The notes: generated from the letters alone by a model not told the origin. A stretch of 64,000 nucleotides of DNA from Brachybacterium fresconis (GCF_017876515.1 NZ_JAGIOC010000001.1:3100001-3164000), one strand, 5' to 3'. Positions 19,175-27,374 are shown, numbered from the stretch's first letter. A program made the numbers and translations.

Positions 19175-21898
19175 ATGAACTTCCCGGTCAGGACCGCGGG
19201 CACCCGTCTCGTCATCGTCGGCGGAGGGCCGCGCGCGATCGGCGTGCTCGAACGCCTCGCCGCCCGTGCCGCCCTGCCCGAACAGGCCGCTCGTCTGGAG
19301 GGTGCTCCGCTGCACGTGGACATCGTCGACCCGCACATGCCGGGTGCCGGGAGGATCTGGCGCGCCGTCGAGAGCCCCCTGCTGCTGATGAACTCCCGCG
19401 CCGCCGACGTCTCGATCTTCACCGACGACACCGTGGAGATCGACGGCCCCGTCGTCGCCGGCCCCTCGCTCGCCGAATGGGCCGCCGGGATCCGGGAGGG
19501 CACTCTCACCGCCCCCACCGCCGGCACCGCCCGTCTGGCGGAGATCGAGGCGATCGGGCCCACCAGCTTCGCCGGCCGCCGCGTCCAGGCCCTCTACCTC
19601 GAATGGTTCCTCGGCCAGGTGCTCGCCGCCCTGCCCGCGACGGTCACCGTCACCGTGCACCGCACCACCGCCACTGCCGTGCATCGCGCCACCGCCACTG
19701 CCGTGCACCGCACCACCGCCACTGCCGTGCATAGCGCCCCCGACGCCACCGCCGCCACGCATCGCGCCGCCGCCACCACCGTGCCCCGCGCCGACGACAG
19801 CGCGGGATGGAGCGTCGAGCTCGACGACCGCGCGCCCCTGCCGGCGGACCTGCTGGTCCTGGCCGCCGGACACACCGACGCCCGCCCCTCGCCCGCCCGC
19901 CACGAGCTGGCAGCCTTCGCCCGTCGCCACGGCGGCGCATATCTTCCGCCCTCGCAGGCCGGCGACGCCCACCTCGACCAGCTCGCCGCGGGCCAGGAGA
20001 CCATCGTGCGCGGCATGGGGCTGGGCTTCATCGATCTCATGGCCCTGCTCACCGAGGGCCGCGGCGGCAGCTTCGAGACCGATCCGCTGCCCGGGGAGAC
20101 CGACCGCCTGCGCTACCTCCCCTCCGGTCGCGAACCCCACCTGCACGTCGGCTCCCGCCGCGGCGTGCCCTACCACTCCAAGGTGCGCGACGAGGGGGAG
20201 CCCACGTCCCTGGGCGAGCTCGTCCACGTCACCGCCTCGGCGCTGCGGGAGCGCGAGGACTCGGACGGTCGCCTCGACCTCCGCACCGACGTCGTGCCCC
20301 TGATCGCCGCCGAGATCGCCCACTGGGTCCCCGACGCGCCCGTCGCCGCACCCGGCCAGGAGCCGCTGGCCTGGCTGGACGACCCTCTCGCCGGGCTGGC
20401 CGACTCGCGGGCATCGCTCGACCCTGACGCCGCATCGCAGGCGGCCCGAGATGCAGTCGTCCGCCACATCGAGGACGACCTGCGCGAGCGCACCCAGGGA
20501 GATGTCACCTCCGCCCGGATGCTGTTCCAGCTGCTGCTGCGCCTGCACGGGGTCCTCGTCGACCAGCTGCCCACCACGCGGCTGCGCGAGAGCTCCCGCG
20601 GCGACCACCCGCGCTGGTGGCATTCGCTGTTCAGCTTCGTCGACTCGGGCCCGCCCCCACATCGCCTGCACCAGCTGCTCGCCCTCGAGCGCGCCGGGGT
20701 GGTCTCCTTCCTCGGGCCCCGCACGGTGGTGACGGCCGACGACGCCACCGGTCGCTTCGTCGCCCGCGGGGGCGTCGGCACCGAGGTCGAGGCCACGGCG
20801 CTGGTCGACGCCTTCCTGCCCGAATCCTCGCTGGCGGAGTCCACCAACCCGCTGCTGCGCCATCTCGTCGCCGGGGGAGCGGCCGCGGTGGGGCGGGAAT
20901 CGGCGGCTGCCGCAGGCAAGCTCGAGATCGACGCCGGATCCCGCGTGATCGCCCCCGACGGCACGATCCACGACACGCTGTGGGCCGTCGGCCCTTGGAC
21001 CTCCGAGCTGCCGATCGGCGCCTTCGCCCGGCCCCGCACCAACGCGCCCTGCCACCGGCGCAACGACGCCCTCGCCCGGGACGTGCTGGAGAGCGCCCTC
21101 ACCCGGTGGGAGGCGTCCCGTCGCCCCGTCGGCGTCGGTCGCGAGCACGACGGGGCTGAGGGGACGACCGACGGGAGCGCGGCAGCGGCGCGCTCCTGGC
21201 ACGGGGCGCCCGCGGGCAGGGAGCCGGGCCCGCGCCACGCGGCGCGGGCGCTGCGCCTCGGGGTCCTCGGGCCCGGCAGGATCGGCAGCGCACTCGCCCG
21301 GACCGCACTCCGCGCGGGGATGGAGGTACGGGTCGCCGGACGCGCCCCGGCGCCCGTGCTCGCCGCGAAGCTGCCCGGAGCCGCGCCGGCCGCGCCGGCG
21401 GATCTCGCGGCGGACTGCGACATCGTTCTGCTCACGGTGCCGCTGCACGTGGCGCTCCAGCTCGACCCGCAGGCCCTGCGCGGCGCGATCGTCGTCGATG
21501 CCACCAACCCGTGGGGCGAGGAGGACGCGGCGGCGATCGCCGAGGCGCGCATCGCCCTGGGTGATCAGCGCGGCGCCCTGTCCACGAGCGAGCTGGTCGC
21601 CGCGCACCTCGACGCCTCCCGGGTGGTAAAGACGCTCAACCACATCGGGTACCACGACGTCGAGGACCAGGGCCGGGGCAGCGGGGACCCCGGACGACGA
21701 GCCGTGGCAGTGGCCGCGGACGATCCTCTCGCGGCCGAGGCCGTCGGCGTTCTGCTGCACCGGCTCGGGTACGACGGGGAGATGATCGGCTCCCTCGCCG
21801 ACGGCCGCCATGTCGAGCCCGGCGCGGGACTGTTCGCCGGCTGGAGAACCCGCACGGAGCTCCACGAGCGTCGCCGGGAGCTGGTGCGGGTGGGGTGA
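19175..21898 (+). CDS. Fusion of FAD/NAD(P)-binding protein with an F420-dependent NADP-reductase-like domain
   Basis: A 907-residue protein with two Rossmann modules. The N-terminal part (about residues 9-650) is an FAD/NAD(P)-binding family protein starting RLVIVGGGPRAIGVLERLA and resembling N-hydroxylating or acyl-peptide-type oxidoreductases. The C-terminal part (about 694-907) begins LGVLGPGRIGSALARTALRAG and matches NADP-binding reductases of the F420-dependent type (NPFxE-like NPWGEED segment near 776). An Ala/Thr/His/Val 8-residue repeat (residues 164-188) lies inside the first module. The ATG at 19175 has GAAGGGA eight bases upstream. It is divergent from the importer/monooxygenase operon and may supply reduced flavin or act on the same compound; that is inferred from position only. 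Confidence 0.75.
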   Translation: MNFPVRTAGTRLVIVGGGPRAIGVLERLAARAALPEQAARLEGAPLHVDIVDPHMPGAGRIWRAVESPLLLMNSRAADVSIFTDDTVEIDGPVVAGPSLAEWAAGIREGTLTAPTAGTARLAEIEAIGPTSFAGRRVQALYLEWFLGQVLAALPATVTVTVHRTTATAVHRATATAVHRTTATAVHSAPDATAATHRAAATTVPRADDSAGWSVELDDRAPLPADLLVLAAGHTDARPSPARHELAAFARRHGGAYLPPSQAGDAHLDQLAAGQETIVRGMGLGFIDLMALLTEGRGGSFETDPLPGETDRLRYLPSGREPHLHVGSRRGVPYHSKVRDEGEPTSLGELVHVTASALREREDSDGRLDLRTDVVPLIAAEIAHWVPDAPVAAPGQEPLAWLDDPLAGLADSRASLDPDAASQAARDAVVRHIEDDLRERTQGDVTSARMLFQLLLRLHGVLVDQLPTTRLRESSRGDHPRWWHSLFSFVDSGPPPHRLHQLLALERAGVVSFLGPRTVVTADDATGRFVARGGVGTEVEATALVDAFLPESSLAESTNPLLRHLVAGGAAAVGRESAAAAGKLEIDAGSRVIAPDGTIHDTLWAVGPWTSELPIGAFARPRTNAPCHRRNDALARDVLESALTRWEASRRPVGVGREHDGAEGTTDGSAAAARSWHGAPAGREPGPRHAARALRLGVLGPGRIGSALARTALRAGMEVRVAGRAPAPVLAAKLPGAAPAAPADLAADCDIVLLTVPLHVALQLDPQALRGAIVVDATNPWGEEDAAAIAEARIALGDQRGALSTSELVAAHLDASRVVKTLNHIGYHDVEDQGRGSGDPGRRAVAVAADDPLAAEAVGVLLHRLGYDGEMIGSLADGRHVEPGAGLFAGWRTRTELHERRRELVRVG
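19666..19737. repeat. Three 24-bp in-frame repeats inside the fusion gene
   Basis: Three 24-bp units starting at 19666, 19690 and 19714 differ only at two positions and encode TATAVHRA/T-like octapeptides. A partial unit precedes them. The repeat is in frame, so copy-number change would lengthen a surface loop rather than break the gene. Confidence 0.85.
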
Positions 21899-21964
21899 AC
21901 GCCGGCGATGCCGGATCGGGTGAAGTGCAGGGCGGTTGCGGCCCGGCGCGTCTACCCTGGAGTC

Positions 21965-22190
21965 AGTGTGAGGCTTGGTGGTGCCGCGGGTGTCGCGGTG
22001 GTTGGATCCTTTCCATCCGGTGATTGGCTCTTAGCCTGGCTGCCGCTCCGTGTTGAGCTGGCCTGCATGGGTATTGCCGTCGCCGGGTGGGAAGGACCGG
22101 CCGGCGTGACTTGATAGGAGCGTGCAGCTGCCCCACTGAGGTTTGTCCGCCGACCGGCCCGACCGTTCGACCCCACTCGAATACAAGGGA
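21965..22190 (+). ncRNA. Probable IS110 bridge RNA region
   Basis: IS110-group elements transcribe a bridge RNA from the non-coding DNA ahead of the transposase, and this RNA has loops that pair with target and donor DNA. Here the 235-bp stretch has no reading frame of its own and shows several hairpin-like pieces: CCGCG/CGCGG near 21983-21997, GGAT/ATCC near 22002-22016, and GC-rich pairings between 22083 and 22110. The exact 5' end, the loops and the core dinucleotides could not be set from one copy. Confidence 0.45.
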
Positions 22191-22200
22191 GGCAGTCGCC

Positions 22201-23292
22201 ATGGTGGTCCTGATCGGCGCTGACGTCCACAAGAACTCGCACACCTTCGTCGCGGTCGACGCGGCGGGCAAGCAGATCGGGCAGATCACGGTCCGCGCGA
22301 CTCACAGCGGTCACGAGAACGCATATCGCTGGGCCCGGAAGAGCTTCATCGAGCAGGATCGTCGGTGGGGGCTGGAGGATTGCCGCCACCTCACCGGTCT
22401 GCTCGAACGCGACCTCCTCGCCCACGCAGAGCCCGTGGTCAGAGTTCCGGCGAAGCTGATGGCTCGCCAACGCGCCGCAGCGCGCACCCGCGGGAAGTCC
22501 GACCCGATCGATGCTCTCGCCGTCGCTCGTGCGCTGGCCAGGGAAGAGGATCTTCCCATCGCGTTCACCGATGAGCAGGCACGAGAGATCAAGCTGGTCC
22601 TGGCCCGTCGTGAGGACCTGGTCGCGGAGCGGACCCGGGTGATCAACCGCCTGCGCTGGCACCTGCACGAACTTGATCCTGAAGTCGATCCGGCACCGCG
22701 CGCGCTGACTCATCGACCGGCCCAGGAACAGGTGCGGGGCGTGATCGAGACGAGCGAGGGGATCGTCGCGGAGATCGCAGGCATGGTCCTTGCCGATCTT
22801 GAACGGCTCTGCCACTCGATCAGCGAGCTCGATGCGCGGCTGCGTGCCATGGTCCGGGAGGTGGAGCCGGTCCTACTGGAGATCCCTGGCTGCGCGGAGT
22901 TGTCGGCCGCGAAGATCATCGCCGAGACCGCGGGGATCGAACGGTTCGCGAACGACGGGAAGTACGCGATGTTCGCCGGCTGCGCTCCGATCCCGGTCTG
23001 GTCAGGCAAGACCGAGGGAAGGGTCCGTCTGAACAGGGGCGGGAATCGTCAGTTGAACTGCGCGATTCACCGTATCGCCTTGACCCAGATTCGCCTCGAG
23101 GGGCCCGGCAAGGACTACTACGAACGACTCCGAGAACAGGGAAAGACCGTGATGGAAGCACTCCGCTGTCTCAAGAATGCCATCGCCCGCCGCATCTGGC
23201 GCACTCTCACCCACGCCCACGCCGAAGCCCTCGCCAACACCCCGATTCCACTGAACCCCACCTCAACGACTTGCGTCCGGCAAGCCGCTTGA
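22201..23292 (+). CDS. IS110-family transposase (DEDD recombinase)
   Basis: A 363-residue transposase. The N-terminal RuvC-like DEDD domain has its first Asp in IGADVHK (Asp8), the Glu in GLEDC (about residue 59), and the last acidic pair in KSDPIDALAVARA (about 99-102). The C-terminal Tnp_20-like domain carries IPGCAELSAAKIIAETAG and the conserved Ser in PVWSGKT that is the nucleophile in this family. ATG at 22201 has GGGAGG ten bases upstream. Full length and intact, so it may be active. Confidence 0.93.
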   Translation: MVVLIGADVHKNSHTFVAVDAAGKQIGQITVRATHSGHENAYRWARKSFIEQDRRWGLEDCRHLTGLLERDLLAHAEPVVRVPAKLMARQRAAARTRGKSDPIDALAVARALAREEDLPIAFTDEQAREIKLVLARREDLVAERTRVINRLRWHLHELDPEVDPAPRALTHRPAQEQVRGVIETSEGIVAEIAGMVLADLERLCHSISELDARLRAMVREVEPVLLEIPGCAELSAAKIIAETAGIERFANDGKYAMFAGCAPIPVWSGKTEGRVRLNRGGNRQLNCAIHRIALTQIRLEGPGKDYYERLREQGKTVMEALRCLKNAIARRIWRTLTHAHAEALANTPIPLNPTSTTCVRQAA

Positions 23293-23306
23293 CATAGGAG
23301 ATACCC

Positions 23307-23858
23307 ATGAGCATCTTCGGGGGGAAGGACGGCCGCGGCCCGGGTGGGGACCCGTCCTGGCTGGGCGGCACGGACCGTGACGGGTCGAGCGGGACGAACT
23401 GGTCCTCCGACTTCGGCGCGGAGGACTCCGCGGCGCAGGGCACATCCGACGGCGGATCCCGCACGGATTCGGACTTCGGCGGCGGCTCGGATGTCGGGGG
23501 CGGCTCGGACGTCGGGGACGGCACGCGGTCCGGCGGCGACGCCGGAACAGAAGCGCCCAGCTACCAGGCACCGCGGTTCGGGGACGGCCGCGGTGAGGGA
23601 GCGAACGGTCGCGGCGGTGACCAGGAAGTCGACTTCGCCTCCGGTTCCCCCGGGACGGAGGAGTCAGAGGGAGGTGGCGGATCCAGCAAGGGGATCGGGG
23701 CGAAGATCCTCGGCGTGCTGGGCTCGCTCGTCGGCCTGATCATCGCCGTGGTCGTCGCCTACCAGGTGGGGATCGACGTCTTGTGGCTCCTCATCTTCGG
23801 CGCCATCCCGCTGGTCAGCCGGGCGGCTCGCGCCTTCCGGGGCGGCGGACAGCGCTGA
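23307..23858 (+). CDS. Low-complexity Gly/Asp/Ser-rich protein with C-terminal membrane segment
   Basis: A 183-residue protein. The first 125 residues are disordered and rich in Gly, Asp, Ser and Arg, with repeated GGGSDVGG-type pieces. A hydrophobic stretch (about residues 131-172) suggests two closely spaced membrane helices, followed by a short basic end. No known domain is seen. AGGAG lies seven bases before the ATG, but the native promoter was probably displaced by the IS110 insertion immediately upstream, so expression may depend on read-through from the element. Confidence 0.7.
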   Translation: MSIFGGKDGRGPGGDPSWLGGTDRDGSSGTNWSSDFGAEDSAAQGTSDGGSRTDSDFGGGSDVGGGSDVGDGTRSGGDAGTEAPSYQAPRFGDGRGEGANGRGGDQEVDFASGSPGTEESEGGGGSSKGIGAKILGVLGSLVGLIIAVVVAYQVGIDVLWLLIFGAIPLVSRAARAFRGGGQR

Positions 23859-23915
23859 GGCGGGGTCCGCCGGCCCCGCTGCACCGGGTCCCGCGCCCGC
23901 TGGCCGTGTTTTCCT

Positions 23916-23980
23916 GATCGAGAGTGCTGTTTCGGGCGCCTCAACAGCACGTGAGGCGCCCGAAACTGCACTCTCGGATC
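23916..23980. repeat. 65-bp bipartite palindromic repeat, copy 1
   Basis: Arms of about 28 bases pair almost perfectly (one bulge, one mismatch) around an 8-base loop. The outer arm contains GATCGAGAGTGC and the inner arm GGGCGCCTC. Related copies are at 35023-35085 and 36650-36715. This copy lies between two converging genes and could terminate both. Confidence 0.85.
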
Positions 23981-23990
23981 ACGCTGCTTC

Positions 23991-24482
23991 TCAGTCGGCG
24001 TCGGCGAGGCGGTACGTCGAGCCGTCGGCCGACCGCGTGAGCACCCCGGCATCGACCGCATCCCGCCGCACCAGGGCGACATCCCGCGCGAACATCGCGA
24101 TCGCCGCGTTCAACTCCGCTTCGCTGAGCGTGCGTCCGCGACCCGCGCGCTCGAAGACCAGGCGCGCGATGCGGCCGCAGACCTCGCGGCTCTCCTCGGT
24201 CTTCTGCGGGATCTCCGGGAGCCGAGGCACCTCCAGGATCGCCTCTCCGGAGCGCAGCAGGGCCAGCACCTCGGCGCTGTCGCGCAGCGCGGCCGCGTCG
24301 ACCTCCCCGTCGTCGTCGATCCAGTCCAGGCGCGAGAGCGGCCCGCGCACCGCCGGATCCTCCGACGCCCCGGAGCCGGAGAGCATCGCCCCCAGCCCCC
24401 GGCGGAGCTTGGGCGCGGCGAGCAGCGCGCACAGCATGTGGGCGCGGCTCAGGGCGGACGGCAGATCGCGGGGCGTGGGCAT
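23991..24482 (-). CDS. DUF2087-containing protein
   Basis: A 163-residue protein. The C-terminal half (about residues 86-160) resembles DUF2087, a small winged-helix-like domain often found in regulators: EVCGRIARLVFERAGRGRTLSEAELNAAIAMF, then DVALVRRDAVDAGVLTRSADGSTYRLA. The N-terminal half has short helices (LSRAHMLCALLAAPKLRRGL) that could be a partner helix-turn-helix but match nothing that I recognise. The gene is on its own strand between converging neighbours. A role in transcription or RNA binding is inferred from the domain only. Confidence 0.65.
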   Translation of the reverse strand: MPTPRDLPSALSRAHMLCALLAAPKLRRGLGAMLSGSGASEDPAVRGPLSRLDWIDDDGEVDAAALRDSAEVLALLRSGEAILEVPRLPEIPQKTEESREVCGRIARLVFERAGRGRTLSEAELNAAIAMFARDVALVRRDAVDAGVLTRSADGSTYRLADAD

Positions 24483-24560
24483 CGTCGGGAGTGCTTTCGT
24501 CGTCGGGAGCGGGATGGCGTCAGCCTGTCATGGCTGCCGGCAGAACGAGAGCTTCCGAAA

Positions 24561-24581
24561 TGCCCCGAGGAGAGAGGGGCA
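24561..24581. other. Small hairpin in the gap before the aldo/keto reductase
   Basis: TGCCCC and GGGGCA arms flank a nine-base loop. It lies about 90 bases before the aldo/keto reductase start, between divergent genes, so it is more likely part of a leader than a terminator. Confidence 0.35.
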
Positions 24582-24672
24582 CTGACAGGGCGTCCCTCCC
24601 CGGCCGGGCCGGTGCGAGGATGGCCGGGGCGGGCGATGATCGCCCGAGCCCCGACGCCAGGAGGAACGTCCC

Positions 24673-25653
24673 ATGGACTATGTGAAGCTCGGCGGCACCG
24701 GACTTGATGTCTCGCGGCTCTGCCTGGGAACGATGGGGTTCGGCGACCGTGAGCGGTGGATCCATCAGTGGGTCCTCGACGAGGGCGCGTCCCGACCGGT
24801 CATCAAGCACGCTCTCGACGCGGGCATCAACTTCTTCGACACCGCGAACGTGTATTCGCTGGGACGCAGCGAGGAGATCGTCGGCAAGGCCCTGGTCGAC
24901 TACGCCCGGCGCGAGGAGATCGTGCTGGCCACCAAGGTGCACGGCCGCATGCATGATGGCCCCAACGGCCAGGGACTGTCCCGCAAGGCGATCCTGGCGG
25001 AGGTCGAGGACAGCCTGCGCCGCCTGGGCACCGACTACATCGACCTCTACATCATCCACCGCTGGGACTATTCGGTCCCGATCGAGGAGACGATGCGGGC
25101 GCTGGACGATGTGGTGCGCTCGGGCAAGGTGCGCTACATCGGCGCCTCGGCCATGTTCGCGTGGCAGTTCCTCCAGGCCCAGCACGTCGCCGAGGTCAAC
25201 GGCTGGACGACGTTCGTCTCCATGCAGAACCACTACAACCTCCTGTACCGCGAGGAGGAGCGCGAGATGATGCCGCTGCTGCGCGAGCTCGGCGTCGCCT
25301 CGACCCCGTACAGCCCGCTCGCCGCCGGTCGCCTGACCCGCGACTGGGAGGCCGACACCGAGTGGGCCCGCACCGACCGCACCGCGACGGCGAAATACGA
25401 CTCCACCCAGGACACCGACCGGGAGATCGTCCGGCAGGTCGCCCGCATCGCCGAGCAGCGCGGCGTGGAGCGCGTGCAGGTGGCCCTGGCCTGGCTGCTC
25501 GCGAAGGATCCGGTGGTCTCCCCGATCGTCGGCGCCACGAAGACCGGCCACATCGACGCCGCCCTCGGCGCGCTCGATCTCGAGCTGACCGGTGAGGAGC
25601 TCACCGCGCTCGAGGCTCCTTATGTCCCGCACCGCGTGGTCGGCGCGGCCTGA
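24673..25653 (+). CDS. Aldo/keto reductase
   Basis: A 326-residue NADPH-dependent reductase of the (beta/alpha)8 fold. The catalytic tetrad is visible as Asp56 and Tyr61 (FFDTANVYS), Lys88 (LATKVHG) and His129 (YIIHRWD). The cofactor end shows SPIVGATKTGHIDAALGAL. The family reduces aldehydes and ketones, and this sub-type resembles the YajO/GSP69 general-stress group. AGGAGG stands nine bases before the ATG. It is monocistronic, followed by a 15-bp repeat array and a decayed second reductase on the other strand. Confidence 0.92.
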   Translation: MDYVKLGGTGLDVSRLCLGTMGFGDRERWIHQWVLDEGASRPVIKHALDAGINFFDTANVYSLGRSEEIVGKALVDYARREEIVLATKVHGRMHDGPNGQGLSRKAILAEVEDSLRRLGTDYIDLYIIHRWDYSVPIEETMRALDDVVRSGKVRYIGASAMFAWQFLQAQHVAEVNGWTTFVSMQNHYNLLYREEEREMMPLLRELGVASTPYSPLAAGRLTRDWEADTEWARTDRTATAKYDSTQDTDREIVRQVARIAEQRGVERVQVALAWLLAKDPVVSPIVGATKTGHIDAALGALDLELTGEELTALEAPYVPHRVVGAA

Positions 25654-25705
25654 CCGGGGGAGTCGACGGTCGGGACGCATTCCACGACAAGGCCTCGCTG
25701 AGCGC

Positions 25706-25765
25706 GCTCCGCAGCCCTTCGCTCCGCAGCCCTGCGCTCCGCGGCCCGGCGCTCCGCGGCCCGGC
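25706..25765. repeat. Four 15-bp tandem repeats (GCTCCGCRGCCCKKC)
   Basis: Units begin at 25706, 25721, 25736 and 25751; the last two are identical and the first two differ at one base. They sit between the reductase gene and the pseudogene that converges on it. Confidence 0.85.
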
Positions 25766-25788
25766 GCGGCACGCAGGGGAGCCGCTGT

Positions 25789-26394
25789 TCAGGCGAAGGG
25801 TCGGGAGACCTCGTCGAGGACGGTGATCTCCGCGGCGGACAGCACGAGGGACGGCGCGGCGATCAGCGCGGGCACCTGCTCGGCACCGGAGGCGATCGAT
25901 GCTGTGACGCCCTTGGCGAGCAACCACGCCAGGGCCACGCTGGTGATCTCCGCGCCGTGCGGTCTCGAACCATTCGCGCATGCGTTCCGGGGAGAAGTTC
26001 GACAGGGCGATGTGGCGCACACGGTCGGAAGCGACGAGTCCGTCGGCGGTGCGCACCTGATCGGCGATCGCCACGGACTCGTCATCGAAATGCAGGTAGT
26101 ACAGGTCGATCAGATCGGTCTGCAGGCGTTGCAGCGACTCCGACAGTGCGGCCTCCACGGTCGCGGCCTCCAATCCCCTCCGGTCCGGCTTCGACCCCAC
26201 CTTCGTGGCGATGACCAGCTGATCGCGGTTCCCGCGCTCGGCCATCCACTCGCCCAGGACCGTCTCCGACTCGCCGCCGGAGTGCCCCTCGACGCAGGCC
26301 GAGTAGCCGTCGGCCGTGTCGATGAAGTTGCCTCCCGCAGCGACGTAGGCGTCGAGCACGGCGAAGGCCCAGGTCGTGACGGCCGGTGCGACAT
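25789..26394 (-). pseudogene. Decayed aldo/keto reductase
   Basis: Reading minus, the sequence starts inside the family at VLDAYVAAGGNFIDTADGYS and keeps LVIATKVG, LIDLYYLHFDDE and HIALSNFSPERMREWFETA. It then jumps, near 25965 and out of frame, to HGAEITSVALAWLLAKGV and ends with LVLSAAEITVLDEVSRPFA. Compared with normal members it lacks about 35 N-terminal residues and about 100 residues in the middle. Position upstream and divergent to ohrR suggests the loss may have come with the arrival or rearrangement of ohrR-ohr; this is inferred. Confidence 0.85.
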
Positions 26395-26419
26395 CTGATA
26401 AAAGATGTGCACAACAGAG

Positions 26420-26448
26420 TTGGGCACAATCATATTGTGTGGCATGAT
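26420..26448 (+). promoter_or_regulatory. ohrR promoter with embedded OhrR operator
   Basis: TTGGGC (26420-26425) and CATGAT (26443-26448) are 17 bases apart, and the -10 box ends six bases before the ohrR ATG. A perfect palindrome, CACAATCATATTGTG (26425-26439), fills the spacer. Operators of the (T/C)ACAAT-ATTGT(G/A) type are what OhrR proteins bind, so autorepression relieved by organic peroxide is expected. Confidence 0.7.
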
Positions 26449-26454
26449 GACACC

Positions 26455-26955
26455 ATGACGACCACGGACGAGATGGTGTGCTTCTCCCTCTACGCCGCCT
26501 CGCGTGCCACCACCCAGGCGTACCGGGCGTTGCTGGAGCCCTGGGGCCTCACCTACGGCCAGTACCTCGTGCTGGTGGTGCTGTGGGGCGAGGGCGAGCA
26601 GAGCGTCTCGGCGCTGGGGGAAGCTCTTCAGCTGGACTCCGGCACCCTGTCCCCGATGCTGCGACGGATGGAGCGGGCCGAGGTGGTCGAGCGTCGTCGC
26701 GGCGGCACGGACGAGCGCGTGGTGACCGTCTCGCTCACCGAGCACGGCGATCAGCTGCGCGAGCAGCTCTCGCACGTTCCTGCCTGCATCGCGGACGGCA
26801 CCGGGCTCCGCGACATCGAGGCGGCCCGCGAGCTGATCGCCACCCTGCAGGAGCTCACCCGCACGATGCATGCGGTCGTCCCACCCGACCTCCCCGGCGG
26901 ACCCGCCGGGGCCACCGGCCGACCCTCGTCGGCGCCAGCGAAGGAGACATCATGA
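26455..26955 (+). CDS. ohrR: Organic hydroperoxide-sensing MarR-family repressor OhrR
   Basis: A 166-residue MarR-type repressor. The N-terminal MVCFSLYAASR contains the reactive Cys9, the peroxide-sensing cysteine of OhrR proteins. The tyrosines that support it, in SLYAAS and LTYGQYLVLVVLWG, are present. The winged helix follows, with LDSGTLSPMLRRMERAEVVERRRGG and DERVVTVSLTEHG. The protein is about 20 residues longer than usual at the C-terminus (Pro/Ala/Gly-rich). The ATG at 26455 is favoured because the -10 box ends six bases before it and no ribosome binding site is present, so the mRNA is probably leaderless. Its stop overlaps the ohr ATG. Confidence 0.93.
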   Translation: MTTTDEMVCFSLYAASRATTQAYRALLEPWGLTYGQYLVLVVLWGEGEQSVSALGEALQLDSGTLSPMLRRMERAEVVERRRGGTDERVVTVSLTEHGDQLREQLSHVPACIADGTGLRDIEAARELIATLQELTRTMHAVVPPDLPGGPAGATGRPSSAPAKETS

Positions 26956-27374
26956 AGACTCTCTACACCGCAGAATCCCTCTCCACCGGCTCCGGCCGCG
27001 ATGGTCATGTGCGCACCGTGGAAGGCGCCGTCGACCTCGACATGGCGACGCCGACGGCGATGGGCGGCTCCGGCGGCGGCGCCAACCCCGAGCAGCTGTT
27101 CGCGGCCGGCTACGCCGCCTGCTTCCACTCCGCACTGACCCTGGTGGCGGGCCGGGCGAAAGCCGACGTCACCGATTCCACCGTCGGAGCCCGCGTGCAC
27201 ATCGGGCCCGACGACACGGGTGGCTTCCAGCTGGCCGTCGAGCTCGAGGTCGTGATCCCGAACCTGCCTCAGCAGACGGCTCAGGAGCTCGCCGATGCCG
27301 CGCACGAGGTGTGCCCGTACTCCAATGCGACCCGCGGCAACATCGAGGTCACCGTCAGCGTCTCGGACGACTGA
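26952..27374 (+). CDS. ohr: Organic hydroperoxide reductase Ohr
   Basis: A 140-residue OsmC/Ohr-family thiol peroxidase that reduces organic hydroperoxides using lipoylated partners. The catalytic cysteines are Cys57 (GYAACFHSAL) and Cys121 (AHEVCPYSNATRGN), and the conserved NPEQLFAAGYA precedes the first. AAGGAG lies five bases upstream, and the ATG overlaps the ohrR stop (ATGA), so the pair is co-transcribed and induced together when OhrR is oxidised. Confidence 0.95.
   Translation: MKTLYTAESLSTGSGRDGHVRTVEGAVDLDMATPTAMGGSGGGANPEQLFAAGYAACFHSALTLVAGRAKADVTDSTVGARVHIGPDDTGGFQLAVELEVVIPNLPQQTAQELADAAHEVCPYSNATRGNIEVTVSVSDD

Larger units (their letters stand above)
21960..23300 (+). mobile_element. 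IS110-family insertion sequence (approximate ends)
   Basis: The element consists of an intact IS110 transposase gene, a long 5' non-coding region of about 235 bp, and almost no 3' non-coding DNA, the layout of the IS110 group. IS110 elements lack classical inverted repeats, and no flanking duplication could be proved, so the ends are estimates. It lies 60 bases after the FAD fusion gene and only about 14 bases before the next gene, in the same orientation. It has probably separated that gene from its original upstream region. Confidence 0.7.

Noticed and set aside
19666-19737. 24-bp repeats as a possible CRISPR
   Set aside because: Units are adjacent without spacers and encode an in-frame protein repeat.
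19157-21865. A 902-codon minus-strand frame opposite the FAD fusion gene
   Set aside because: It is a shadow of the recognised gene, with no conserved motif.
21936-21958. TTGCGG and TACCCT before the IS110 element as a promoter
   Set aside because: The spacing of 11 bases is too short; TACCCT may be a displaced -10 box of the gene now behind the IS, but this cannot be shown.
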